From contig OZ020487.1 of the NCBI GenBank assembly GCA_963971405.1, forward strand, positions 38,537,039-38,601,038: 64,000 nt of DNA, in the 5' to 3' direction. The translations under genes were made by a program, and so were the position numbers. Numbering within the stretch: the stretch's first letter is position 1; every line of letters starts with the position of its first letter. Below are positions 1 through 10,092 of this stretch, in pieces. Source of the stretch: Psococerastis gibbosa. Taxonomy: Eukaryota > Arthropoda > Insecta > Psocodea > Psocidae. The notes under the pieces are model-generated. The model saw nothing but the letters and a program-made list of their open reading frames with translations. It was not told the DNA's origin and made no database searches.

Positions 1-589
1 AACCGGTTTCGGCTCACGCCATCGTCAAGTGATGCGATTGAAAACAGATAAAACAAAAGGTATGCAAGCTAAAACAAAATAAAACTCATTGTCAGGATAA
101 CACACAGCATCGCATAAAGTAAACAATTTAAATTGAACAATTAAACATTAACCAATGGAAGCGCCAACAATGGGGAACTACTTAAAAAGGTTATGTCATT
201 AAGTAAAATTAAAAATAAAATTAAGTAAAACCCGACACTCCGTCCGCCTTTGCCCAACATATAAACACCCACAACCATGCCTGTGATTTCGATAATTTTA
301 AGATCTTACATGTAGCCAACAAGGGGAAACTTCTTGATAATTTAGAAACCATTGAGATTAGGGAAGCTATGGTTAAAAACAAATCATTACTTAATGACAT
401 AACCTTTTTAAGTAGTGCCCCCTTGTTGGCGCTTCCATTGGTTAATGTTTAATTGTTCAATTTAAATTGTTTACTTTATGCGATCCTGTGTGTTATCCTG
501 ACAATGAGTTTTATTTTGTTTTAGCTTGCATACCTTTTGTTTTATCTGTTTTCAATCGCACTTGACGATGGCGTGAGCCGAAACCGGTT
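1..589. repeat. Long palindrome of a Penelope-like retroelement end
   Basis: Positions 1-206 are almost perfectly inverted at 387-589: both arms start or end with AACCGGTTTCGGCTCACG and its complement and contain the same inner blocks. The left arm begins at the window edge, so it may extend further. The loop and right arm hold the end of a retroelement reading frame (225-452). Inverted or tandem terminal repeats are typical of Penelope-like elements; that class is inferred from the encoded tail. Related sequence follows at 600-690 and recurs at 17800-17885. Confidence 0.7.
225..452 (+). pseudogene. C-terminal fragment of Penelope-like element protein
   Basis: An open frame of about 75 codons runs from just after an in-frame TAA at 222 to a TAA at 450. 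It contains the stretch SAFAQHINTHNHACDFDN followed by KILHVANKGKLLDNLETIEI, which has the look of the C-terminal GIY-YIG endonuclease tail of Penelope-like retroelements (S-x-FA-x-H..H spacing, then ILH..NKGK..LE.IEI). No start codon and no reverse transcriptase domain are present, so it is a 5'-truncated copy. The last 20 or so codons lie in the right arm of the palindrome. Class assignment is from motif memory and would need a profile search. Confidence 0.55.
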
Positions 590-731
590 GTGAATTTTTA
601 ATTTAATTTTATTCGTAAAACTATACAAAGTTAATTTTAACAATGAGTGACAGCAAGTTTTACAAACTTACTAAGGAGACTATTATGTTTATACATATAC
701 TATGTCCAATGATAACCCAAAAAATACTTAC

Positions 732-900
732 ACTGTGTGCAATCAAAACTCGTAGGACAGGGAGCATCGTTCTCCTTCCTCGGTACGCAGCCCAGCTCGG
801 CATAGTAGGTGTTGATGAGAGTTCTGGGGCAGTCATCGGATTCAGCAGAAGCTACCACAATGGCCCCGGCCAACAATGGCCAAACAAACAAAAGACGCAT
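732..900 (-). CDS. Secreted cysteine-rich (VWC-like) protein, first coding exon
   Basis: ATG at 900 opens a signal peptide (MRLLFVWPLLAGAIVVASA) followed by a short acidic, cysteine-rich segment with DDCPRTLINTYYAELGC, then CVPRKE and CPTSFDCTQC. The exon ends with a good donor, CAGT|GTAAGT, at 732/731, leaving one base of the next codon (phase 1). The spacing of the cysteines (C..YYxELGCxP..CPxxFDC) resembles the first half of von Willebrand factor type C domains in small secreted arthropod proteins. A TATA box lies 41 bp upstream of the ATG. The following exons should lie at lower coordinates; the palindromic repeat at 1-589 occupies that space, so they are probably outside the window. An upstream in-frame extension to 1032 lacks a signal and is not preferred. 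Expected product: exported, possibly matrix or haemolymph; exact family unknown. Confidence 0.62.
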
Positions 901-940
901 AGTCGACGGTTGCCAAAGCACAACTGGCCAATCTGGTTGT

Positions 941-947
941 TTATATA
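941..947 (-). promoter_or_regulatory. TATA box of the secreted cysteine-rich gene
   Basis: TATATAA on the minus strand, 41 bp before the ATG at 900. Transcription would be expected to start near 915-917, giving a very short 5' leader. This supports the start choice. Confidence 0.5.
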
Positions 948-1404
948 ATATGGCCATCAAGTACCTACCCATGACCTTCACACATCGTACATGTACCGGG
1001 TGCCCAGGAAGCTGAGCTGAGCGCATCATCATGTAGAATTTCTTGAAAGAGTTTAAACGTCCGATTTAACCTACAGCTATTCACCCTTTGAGAATAAATA
1101 ACATTATAATTTATATTTATATGAGTCGCATAGAAGCAAAAGGGGCAAAGTCCATTTAATTTAATATTTCGGGAGAGCAAAAAGAACTATAGCTATGTAC
1201 CCTGCGAATGCATCTAAACCCAATTTTTGAACAGAATTTTTGGCCAGAATTAGCTTCTGATAATTAATTCAATGAACCGATTTTTATTTCAATCAGAGGA
1301 ATCTACTGGCGCCAAAAACTAAATTTCAAAAATTTGTGGACTTTGTCCGTTTTGCTTCTATGCCATTCATATATATATTGGTAACGGCGGAATTAGCTAT
1401 TGCC

Positions 1405-1487
1405 TAAATTTTCTGGCTATTCTTCGGAGGGAATGTAAATCAGGCGGTCCTAGTAGAGTGTAAGAGTGTTGTATAGTCGCTAGGTTG
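1405..1487 (+). repeat. SINE-A fragment (tail part)
   Basis: Contains the body motif of SINE-A (GGAGGGAATGTAAATCAGGC, then a TGTAAGAG block and CTAGGTTGG). The tRNA-like head is missing. Confidence 0.5.
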
Positions 1488-1649
1488 GATTGGTATATAG
1501 CAATGCATTACTATATTTCTAGATTTACGCTTTGATTTTTTTTTTTAAGCGGGTTCCTATGAGGAATTTGCGCTAGGAAATTGGGGATGTTTACCGATTA
1601 TTTTGTGGGAGAAGGTTATCTGCTCTGTTGTGTAAGTAGGGGGGGGGGG

Positions 1650-1882
1650 CAGTGGCGGCGCTAGAAATTTTAAGGTGGGGGGCCATGGAGGGGCATGACT
1701 TCTATCTGGGGGGGCCAATGAAAAAACAAAACACTTTTCATTGGGAGTAGGTATACCGTTCAATAATTCTGCAATTTAACAAGATGTAAAATATCTCAAA
1801 ACTGGGGGGGGGGGCCCCGGAGGGGCCGGAGAAACTTTTGGGGGGCCAGGCCCCCTCGGGCACCCCCGTAGTGCCGCCACTG
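1650..1882. mobile_element. hAT-type nonautonomous element in a G-run target
   Basis: Begins CAGTGGCGGCGCTA and ends TAGTGCCGCCACTG, an inverted pair. It is flanked by a run of at least 8 G on the left and 7 G on the right, consistent with an 8-bp (or 7-bp) target duplication in poly-G. No coding capacity. Confidence 0.7.
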
Positions 1883-2159
1883 GGGGGGGTTAAATATTGA
1901 AGAAGAGGCCGGTGGCTCTTAGGAACTGTATGATATTATTGTATCTGTGGCTGTTGTGTTGTAGACTTTGATTTAGCTTTAGATTTAGCTATTATTTATT
2001 CAATTTAATTTAATTACATGTAAAAATAATTTATTTTATTTTAGATTTGTAAAATGACCAGTAAATATATAGTGTAATAAATAAATAAAGTAATAGAACA
2101 AAACTAAATTAAGCCCATTATTCATTATTTTATATACAATATGCTTTACTATTTATACT

Positions 2160-2560
2160 ATTTATATCGTACGTAGTATAAGGCAAGCTTTGTGTTGGTC
2201 GAAATTTTCGATTTCGAGATTTCGACGGATTTACAAGTTTCGAGGTCCCAAAAAAGTGGTTTTTACGAAATGTGGTTCTGTCAGTCTGTCTGTTCGTCGA
2301 TTTGTTTTTTTGTTTGTTGTTGCTACTCAGTTTTGGGGGGTTTAACCCTCGAAAGACTCCGAAATAACGGCAAAAAAAAATTATTTCTCAAAAACGGCTC
2401 AACGATCTCTTTTAAATTCACATATTTCGTATTGTAGTCGCTATTAATGTTAATAAAATCCAATAGGTCACTTGCCCTTTGAGAGTTTGGTTCAGGGGGC
2501 AGGAAAATTAAAAGACTCAATTTTCATGTAGAATGACAAAAAGATAATTTTTCTGTGGAA
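2160..2560 (+). repeat. D-repeat, truncated and diverged copy
   Basis: Shows the D-repeat order: CGTAGTATAAGGCAAGC, GGTCGAAATTTTCGATTTCG, a short CTGT tract, then the GTTTTGGGGGGTTTAA block and the TTTTAAATTCACATAT block. The outer terminus is lost. Confidence 0.6.
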
Positions 2561-2888
2561 ACTTTCTATCAATGCTTTCTAACTTCGGATATGTTTTAGG
2601 TGCCAATTGCCAAATAGGTTGGTTTCCCAAACAAAGTTTTGGTTTTGAATAAAAACTATGGTTAATTCATGCCCCTATACATTGCACACCCTGCCATTAT
2701 TACTGTGTTGTATTACCACTATATATTGGCATGCCCGTTCTAGACTATGCTATCGTCCCATCTTTCAATTCAGGTCAGTGCTTAGGGATAGGAAAAATCG
2801 AAACAACCGATATTGAACCCTAGGACAATGGTTTACCATGGATATATTTATATTGTCTATAGCAAAGTCAGTCGTTTTCAACAATATC

Positions 2889-3226
2889 CAGGGGTTCCCA
2901 AACTGTGGTCCATGGACCACTGGTGGGCCACAGACAAATATCAAGTGGTCCTTGGAGCAAAGTAAGAAATAAGAAAATAAAACAGCTCTGAGTTCTTGGA
3001 AATACTTCAAGTAAAATACTAGTACAGTAAGTCTTGTCACTGAACTATAAAATCCATTCAGTCCCAAACATTTAATCAAATATTAGCACGTAGGCTAATT
3101 GTAGCCACACACTACTTGATCTTGGTCCTAGAATTTGACGATTTTTCTGTTATAGCCACAGGTGGTCCACGGAAAATCATAAAATAATTTAGTGGTCCAT
3201 GGACAAAAAAAGGTTGGAAACCCCGG
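2889..3226. mobile_element. hAT-type element, GGTCCACGG family
   Basis: Starts CAGGGGTTCCCAAACTGTGG and ends GGTTGGAAACCCCGG. Internal GTGGTCC(A)CGG motifs match the copies at 8253 and 17074. No clear 8-bp target duplication remains. Confidence 0.65.
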
Positions 3227-3515
3227 GATTATATAGTTTATTTAGTGAGGTCCTTATTTTGAAGGCAGTTGAAGCAATATGGACTTGCAATGATTTCCTG
3301 CAAAATCATGATTATGCAGTAACGTTAACTATACACTCGGTCCGAGATAACAAAACATTTCACTACAGATCACATAGCGCTGCACCTTTTTTGTACAAAG
3401 TCAATTTCTCATAAAGTATCGATAAATGCATAGTATGTGACTGGCACAAACACCATTTGACCACAGTTATTCAAAGCGTGAAATAATGCAAGGATAGGTT
3501 AGGTTCACGCCTTTC

Positions 3516-3775
3516 CAGTGGCGGATTTACCAGTAGGCAACCGAGGCAAATGCGTATACTTCAATTTTTTTGTGTGCATTTTATTATCTTTAAAAAAAAT
3601 TAAATAATTATGTATAAAATTTTAGTTAAGGATAAGAAAGTAGGTTATTTTTATTATAAACATTAAAAATAAATAGTGGTTTTATTAGTGAACACCTTCA
3701 CTATACATACAATAATTATTAATGTCCTCGAGAAGGGCAGTGCCTAAATCCGCGCAAAAGCCAAATCCGTCCCTG
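3516..3775. mobile_element. hAT-type nonautonomous element with perfect 8-bp duplication
   Basis: Starts CAGTGGCGGATTTA and ends AAATCCGTCCCTG. It is flanked by CGCCTTTC at 3508-3515 and 3776-3783. The interior is AT-rich and noncoding. Confidence 0.8.
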
Positions 3776-4736
3776 CGCCTTTCATAACTGTGGCCAAATG
3801 CTTTCAGTACCGGCTACATACTACACAGATATACAATAATATATTAATATATATATATATTTCTTCTACTTATTCTACTGTCATTTTTATGGCTCTATGA
3901 TCGATATTTGTTCGATTATCCCTTAAGGGTTAATCAAATTATTGGAACCGGTCTATCGGAATTCTTTTGACTTTGGTTCCACCTAGACTCTGACATAGGT
4001 AATAAAACCAGGAAAAAATGTTGGTTGAACCCTGTGGCTCGTGTTGACAATCAGGTTTGAGATGTAAACAAATTAAGCAGGATGGGAAATGCGGGTCGAA
4101 GGTCAAGCTGGTGTCAAGGTCACAACCTTATGATGGTACCGGTACCAGAACTTAGAATATTGCAGGCATCAACATTGAACACAGCTCTATAACTATGAGA
4201 CTACAATATATACGGACGCTTGGTTACTGCATTCTGTATACAGTATACTGTAGTTTATACCATTTTAAAGACCTTCCCGTAAATTCTAAATTTTCACGGC
4301 TATTTATAGGAATATTTCTAACCTAGGAACGTTTGGTCTTGTGAAATTATTGCTGACTCTGTTTTTAACGCGTTTTTTTTTCAATTCCATGCATTTTCTA
4401 AAAGTTAAGCCCCATTTTAGATTTTGTAGAGGAAAGCTTTTTAACAAAACAGAAAACAGGGTGACTATTTTTAAAATAAATATACGTAAAATCGTGAGTT
4501 TCTACAAAAGCGCAGGGCTTGAAGTGGTCGCCTTCTTGGCTTAATGGATGCGGGGCACCCCTGGACAAAAGAGAGATCAGCCTCTCTTGAGACATTGTCG
4601 TTCGTAAATAGTTTTTTTAAACTTAATTTTCATTCAGGGAAAGGCCTCTTACATGTGGCAACGAAAGGGGAAATGCCAAAAAGTTTATAAACCAGTGTTA
4701 TTGCAGGTAGGCTGCGGCCCTTATGAACCCTAATTC

Positions 4737-4918
4737 CACTAGCGGATCAAGCTATGGGCTAATGGGGCTAAAGCCCACCCCCCCCCCCTTCTCTTACCCA
4801 ACTTACATTAGATAAAACGCAATTTCAAAAAAGTCTTCACTCTATCATAGACCTCCTGACTGTAGGCTTTTTCATCTACTAGTTCAGCCCCCTCTAAAAA
4901 TTCCTAGATCCGCTAGTG
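4737..4918. mobile_element. hAT-type nonautonomous element with perfect 8-bp duplication
   Basis: Starts CACTAGCGGATC and ends GATCCGCTAGTG. It is flanked by CCTAATTC at 4729-4736 and 4919-4926. 182 bp, noncoding. Confidence 0.82.
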
Positions 4919-5385
4919 CCTAATTCCACAATGAAATCCAAATAATTACAATAAATCCTTTTGCTTTTATTTTTAATTGTTTAATTAGTTTTATGTTGCA
5001 ATTTGTTTGCTATGTCATATGCACGTTGACTATTTTTTGTCCAACTTGGCGCCCTTCAGGCGATGTGGCGCCCTTCAGGCGATGTGGCGCCCGAGGTGGA
5101 CCGCCCCCTCCCCCCTAGTTACGCTACTGTAGTCGAGCACTTATCGTATTGTCGAGACTTTTCTCGATTTTCGGTTGTAGCCTACTGCTGTGTACCTCAG
5201 AGAACGAAGTTACCTGTGATTTTCTATGCCTTTAGTTTATACATTTAAATTTGTGGAAACGTCAATTGCATCATTCGTCTACAAAATGCCGCAAATGTTC
5301 ACTACGTCACCATACAAAGCCACACGCAACATTTCGTGTCTAATGGCTGCACTCGAGACTTAGTCAAATTTTGGAACATTCTACG

Positions 5386-5926
5386 CAGGGGCGCACACAG
5401 AAAATTTTCCAGGGGGGAGTAGCTATATAAAATGGCCATAGCTTATAGATACTGTATTTGTTTTGTCAAAACAATAATAATGAAGCAAGATAGTGAAACA
5501 GATCTATATCATCCAGAAAAATAAGGACTTTTTATTGTTTCTATTACTAGCGGAGTTAGGGCTATAAAACCTTCTCTTACACTCAACTAGGAAGGCCCGG
5601 GACAGCCTGCTTTACACGCCCTCCGAAGCATGGCCAGAAAGTCAGAGGCGTAAAGTTTTAGAATGATGGCGGGGGCAAAACTAAGTAGACCTTATGACGT
5701 CATCAGGCAGAATAAGGAAAAATTGAAAATAAAAGTGCAAAATAGTAGGGTTTTACACATTTTAATAGTAGTAAAGTATAGCTGTAAATTTTACAAAGCT
5801 AAAAAAGGAATGCCTATATTTATATTGCTGCAAATGGAAGTATGAACCACGTCTTACAATGCTCGAGGCTGGGGGGAGCTGGTGAGGCAAGTTGGACCGT
5901 GCCCCCCCCCCAACTTTACGCCCCTG
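5386..5926. mobile_element. Possible degraded hAT-type element carrying a SINE
   Basis: Starts CAGGGGCGCAC and ends TACGCCCCTG. The flanking octamers (5378-5385 and 5927-5934) match poorly, so the boundaries are uncertain. A SINE-A fragment lies inside. Confidence 0.4.
5526..5641 (-). repeat. SINE-A fragment (tail and body)
   Basis: Minus-strand copy lacking the tRNA-like head. It contains the GGGCGTGTAAAGCAGGC block and the CTAACTCCGCTAGTAATAGA tail. Confidence 0.6.
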
Positions 5927-6989
5927 ATTTCATCCAGGAATTGCTCAGGTCTGTCGCGCTCCGGAAATAGTCACAAAATTCCAGGATTTTTGGAAAAAAA
6001 CCGGATATTTTCCGGGATATTTCTGAACTGAAATTAAAATTTAACCGACACTTGAAAATTGTATATTTTGTGCACCCTTTTAATTTGAAAACAGGAATTG
6101 CTTTTTCATTTTATATTTCAAAATCAGGTGGCAGCCTCCCCTGATTGTTCGTGTATATTTTACACAGATCTTAGCTTGCCATTTGTTAATTTCATAAAGG
6201 GAATAAAGAGAGGAAAGGTCAATATAACGAAGAATATTCAGTTTGTGTCGGGTGTGCCTATGAAGGATGTGAAATAGGTGTGAAACCCCCCAGTGATTGC
6301 CGGGTTGGATCTCCCGCCGGACCATGTATGGGCTACTTGATATGATTTCAGCAGGTGCGCCTCTGGTCCACTGTTTGACGTGATGTAAGGCTGTCTAACC
6401 AGCGGCCAGTCTGGGCCGGCTCGGGCTGGGCCTATTGCACCACCCCATTACTGAAATCACTTCAAATAACACATTTTCATTATTTAGACTTGTCTCTTCA
6501 TAAAACTAAGTTAATTGTGTACAAAACAAAAAGAGCCTGAATTAATTGTCGGTCCACCGATTTTTTCCGACTATCATTTATCTATGGTTAGGTACAAAAG
6601 AATTAAAAAGCAATAGTATGACCGTCATGGCGGCGTGTGTTGAGATAGGTGGTTTGCGTTGAGAAACGCCTGATTTTTCCTCAAACCTGACTCATCGCTC
6701 TCATTTACATAGCACGCTGTCTTCCACTTTGCTGGTGACACGCTTGGTTCAAGGAGAAAAGTTACACGATGTTGAAAAAACTATTTAATGACTGGAGAAG
6801 TGTGACCGGCAACCAAGTTACATTTTTATAGCAGGCTATTAATAATTTGGGGCTTAATGAGCTGTGCACCTTGTCAGGACCTAAACAGGACTGCCCAACT
6901 CATTGGTTTTAATTAGCCTAGCTCTAATGTTAAACAGGCTCTATAGACCTAATTACAGTGCAAAAAGTAAAGCAATCGTAATACAGCTT

Positions 6990-7133
6990 CGGCGCTTATT
7001 CCACCAACGTCAATAGTGATAGTACATGTAGTATTGACGTGGTAGCAGACATTTTTAGACTTTCTTTAATGTATGCTACCACGTCAATACTATACATTTA
7101 CTATCACTATTGACGTTGGTGGAATATGCGCCT
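6990..7133. mobile_element. Short M1-like palindromic MITE
   Basis: Starts GGCGCTTATTCCACCAACG and ends with the complement (GTTGGTGGAATATGCGCC). The core has GACGTGGTAGCAGACATT on one arm and ATGTATGCTACCACGTC on the other, shared with the long M1 copies. It lacks their inner nested termini, so it may represent the simpler form. Confidence 0.75.
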
Positions 7134-7433
7134 ATACAGGTAGTACCTGTACATATTTATTATAGTTCTTTTTAAATCATCTGCTATATACGTGACTCTT
7201 TTATCTTTTTATTATTATAAAGTGACTGGCGACGGTAAAAGTGATGGAAATTTACAAATGGCTAAATTCAATATGTGTGTACAACCTATATACTATGAAT
7301 ATAAATAAAAGTATAAATGCAGTATATTATATTTCCCACTAGTTAACAAAAAAAATCTTTTCTTCAATATTGACGGGCATTTGTCGTGAGTGACTTAGTT
7401 ACAGAGAGCGTCATTAGTCGTCAATTATTAGTA

Positions 7434-7585
7434 CCAACCACGATAGGATGACATTTGGAACGCATTGTTTATTCGAACACTTGGATAAGAAGAACACCGA
7501 GTTTATTAGATTTTGATATTTTATATTATATATATTATTTTATATTATATTTTATTTGTTGCAAACGTCATCCCATCGTGGTCGG
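7434..7585. mobile_element. MITE with 24-bp inverted termini and GTA duplication
   Basis: Left end CCAACCACGATAGGATGACA and right end CATCCCATCGTGGTCGG form an inverted pair. The trinucleotide GTA flanks both sides (7431-7433 and 7586-7588). The centre is almost pure AT. Confidence 0.7.
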
Positions 7586-7667
7586 GTAGTGCCTGCCCCA
7601 TCGATTTGCCTAATATAAGGAAACTGTAGCCCTATATCCTATAGATGGGCAGAGGAATGGTAGCCAG

Positions 7668-7855
7668 CAGGCGCGGATCTAGAATTTCGATTTTTTTTTA
7701 TATTTAAATAGGGCTGAAATATTGGGGGGCTCGGTGGTCTCCCCCGGGGGAAAATTTGTGAAAAATAGGACTGAAATAGTGGGGTTTTACGCATATTGAG
7801 GACCCCAAGGGGGGGGGGCTATAGCCCCCATAGCCCCCCCGTAGATCCGCGCCTG
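7668..7855. mobile_element. hAT-type nonautonomous element with perfect 8-bp duplication
   Basis: Starts CAGGCGCGGATCTA and ends TAGATCCGCGCCTG, a perfect inverted pair. It is flanked by GTAGCCAG at 7660-7667 and 7856-7863. G- and C-runs lie inside. Confidence 0.85.
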
Positions 7856-8044
7856 GTAGCCAGCAATGCTAGGTAATTGCGCATTTTAAATATTAAAAGG
7901 TAGCGCAATTAGACCCTACGGGCTACGTAGGAATGTCAAAAATGAATTAATTAAAGTAAGCCTAGGTGGAATGCAGAGCGTTGGAAAGGAACAATAATAA
8001 GTTTTTAAAGAATAAAAAAACGTCGTGGCACGACAACTCAATAA

Positions 8045-8252
8045 CGTCTAGGCTTGAGGACGGGTGGAGGTTAGTCTCTCTTAACCACGGCTCTATTTGG
8101 GATGTTGTGGTCAACAACATGCCCAAAAGCCGCGCTTTTCCCCTACCGGCGAGGGTAATAACCCATTAGGGTTGGGTGGACAATTTTTCTTACTATGTCG
8201 AATTGTGAACCTCGAACTTCCTTTTCAAAATCTAGTCTTCCATCAACTAGAC
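8045..8252 (-). repeat. SINE-B copy, interrupted by a hAT-type element
   Basis: On the minus strand the tRNA-like head (GAGGTTCACAATTCGAC as B-box region) is followed by the SINE-B body also present at 13389, 30310 and 51340 (ACCACAACATCCCAAATAG motif). The head end is cut by the hAT-type element starting at 8253. Confidence 0.6.
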
Positions 8253-8554
8253 CAGGGATTCCCAAACTGTGGTCCATCAAGTGGTCCACGGAGTAAAGTA
8301 AGAAATAATAAAATAAAACAGCTGAGTTATTGGTAATTAGAAGTAATTAGAAATACAGTAAGTCTTGGCAGTGAACTATAAACTCTAACCTATATCAAAC
8401 AATTAATCAAATATTATCTCGTAGGCTAATTGTAGGCACAAACTACATGGTCTTGGTCCTAGAATTGGACGATTTTCCTGTCACAGCCATGTTGGTCCAC
8501 GGAAAATCATAAAACAATCTAGTGGTCCACGGACAAAAAGGTTGGGAACTTCTG
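8253..8554. mobile_element. hAT-type element, GGTCCACGG family
   Basis: Starts CAGGGATTCCCAAACTGTGG and ends GGTTGGGAACTTCTG. Flanking octamers AACTAGAC (8245-8252) and AAATGGAC (8555-8562) match at 6 of 8 positions. Confidence 0.7.
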
Positions 8555-9078
8555 AAATGGACTCTTTCTGACAAAACTCATTGAAGGGAAAAAATGAAAA
8601 CATCAAATATCTCATGATGTATCACTCATAGAACTGTCAAAAATATCAGGACAAACAGAAAACATTTTTCTAAGCATTTTGATATACGATATATCGTACG
8701 TAGCTCTCTCTAATACAGATTAGCCATCGTTGGTAATTAGAAGTAATTAGAAATACAGTAAGTCTTGGCAGTGAACTAAAAAGTCTAACCGATATCAGTC
8801 CCAAACAATTAATCAAATATTATCTCGTAGGCCAAGTTGGTCCACGGAAAATCTTAAAACAATCTAGTGGTCCACGGACAAAAAGGTTGGGAACCTCTGA
8901 ACTGGACTATTTCTGACAAAACTCACAGAAGGGAAAAAATGAAAACATCAAATATCTCATGATGTATCACTCATAGAACTGTCAAAAATATCAGGATAAA
9001 CAGAAAACATTTTTCTAAGCATTTTGATATACGATGTATCGTACGTAGCTCTCTCTCTAATACAGATTGGCCATCACA
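8331..9078. repeat. Tandem duplication of about 0.4 kb spanning a hAT end and its flank
   Basis: Unit 1 (8331-8728) begins TTGGTAATTAGAAGTAATTAG and runs through the hAT right half into flanking DNA. Unit 2 (8731-9078) repeats it, with a deletion in the hAT part. In unit 2 the octamer after the hAT end (AACTGGAC, 8899-8906) is closer to the original left duplication AACTAGAC than in unit 1. The flanking part recurs inverted at 54370-54560. Confidence 0.75.
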
Positions 9079-9799
9079 ATGATTGAATATCATGTGTACA
9101 AAAAACTATAGGTGTGGTAGTCCCGAGGAAAGAGTTCAAAAACTGTCGCCAATTCATATTAGTGAAGGCCATATGTTATATATTGAAATGTAAAGGAGCA
9201 TTTCTGCTAATTATAAGGATATTTTGGCCGACTTTGCGATCTATATTTCGAGTGAAAATCTGACTTTGTAGAAAAAACGTGCATTGGGGGTACTCTGATT
9301 TGCCCATAAAAGAATACTCCTATACATTTTTAACAAATAGTTTTGCAAACGACATGGGGTAATGGCCGGACCAACGTAATAAATCAGTTACCACAATTGC
9401 TACCATTTATTATCCAAGTCAAGAATAGTACAGTCCTGTGTAGTCGATTCTCCGTCTCAAAGCCCTAAAGGTATTAGCTAAACAGAACCTGTAGGTTCCT
9501 GGTTATAGCCTATACTGTATCTCCAACAATCTTATTATCCAATAATAACGCAATAGGGCATTAATTAGTCTCATTTACTTGTAGTTGTACCATAATATTA
9601 TTTTACTTGCGTGGCGTCGTAGAATTTGGGCAAGGCCTGTAATTTCTATGTGGTTTCGTACCGTTAGTATAGGCCTTGCCTGAATGGTTTAAAAATCATC
9701 GCAGGCTGCTGTTTATGGAAGAGTAGGCTTCAGACTTTTTTTTGATTGAAACAGAAAAAAATGCGTAAAATCTTACTAACTTTTTTTTTTACTTCTTCC

Positions 9800-10092
9800 C
9801 GAATGGCAAGGGGGGTTAATTTTTTGAAAAAAAATTAGTCGTATTTTTTTAGTTTTTGGAGGGTACCTATAACCCCTTCCCCCCTCCAAATTGTGTTAGC
9901 CGAAAACATTGCCCCGAGAAATGATTTTTGTGAACCTATGATATGCCTAATTTAATCAAACTCCAGAGAGTAGTTTGTACACAGACCGACAGACAAGACG
10001 TTTTGTAAAAAAAACACTTTTTGGGGTTGCTGGGACCTCATACAAAATCTAGCATTTCGACCATCAATGAGCATTCCCTATACTACGTCTAT
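9800..10092 (-). repeat. D-repeat, diverged partial copy
   Basis: Minus-strand copy with the CAAACTGAGAGTAGTTTG-like block, a residual CAGACCGACAGACAAGACG tract and the terminal CTATACTACGTCTATAA. The far end is missing. Confidence 0.55.

Noticed and set aside
700-1032. Longer reading frame upstream of the secreted cysteine-rich protein
   Set aside because: The extra N-terminal part lacks a signal peptide at the start and runs across the TATA box; the internal ATG at 900 explains the features better.
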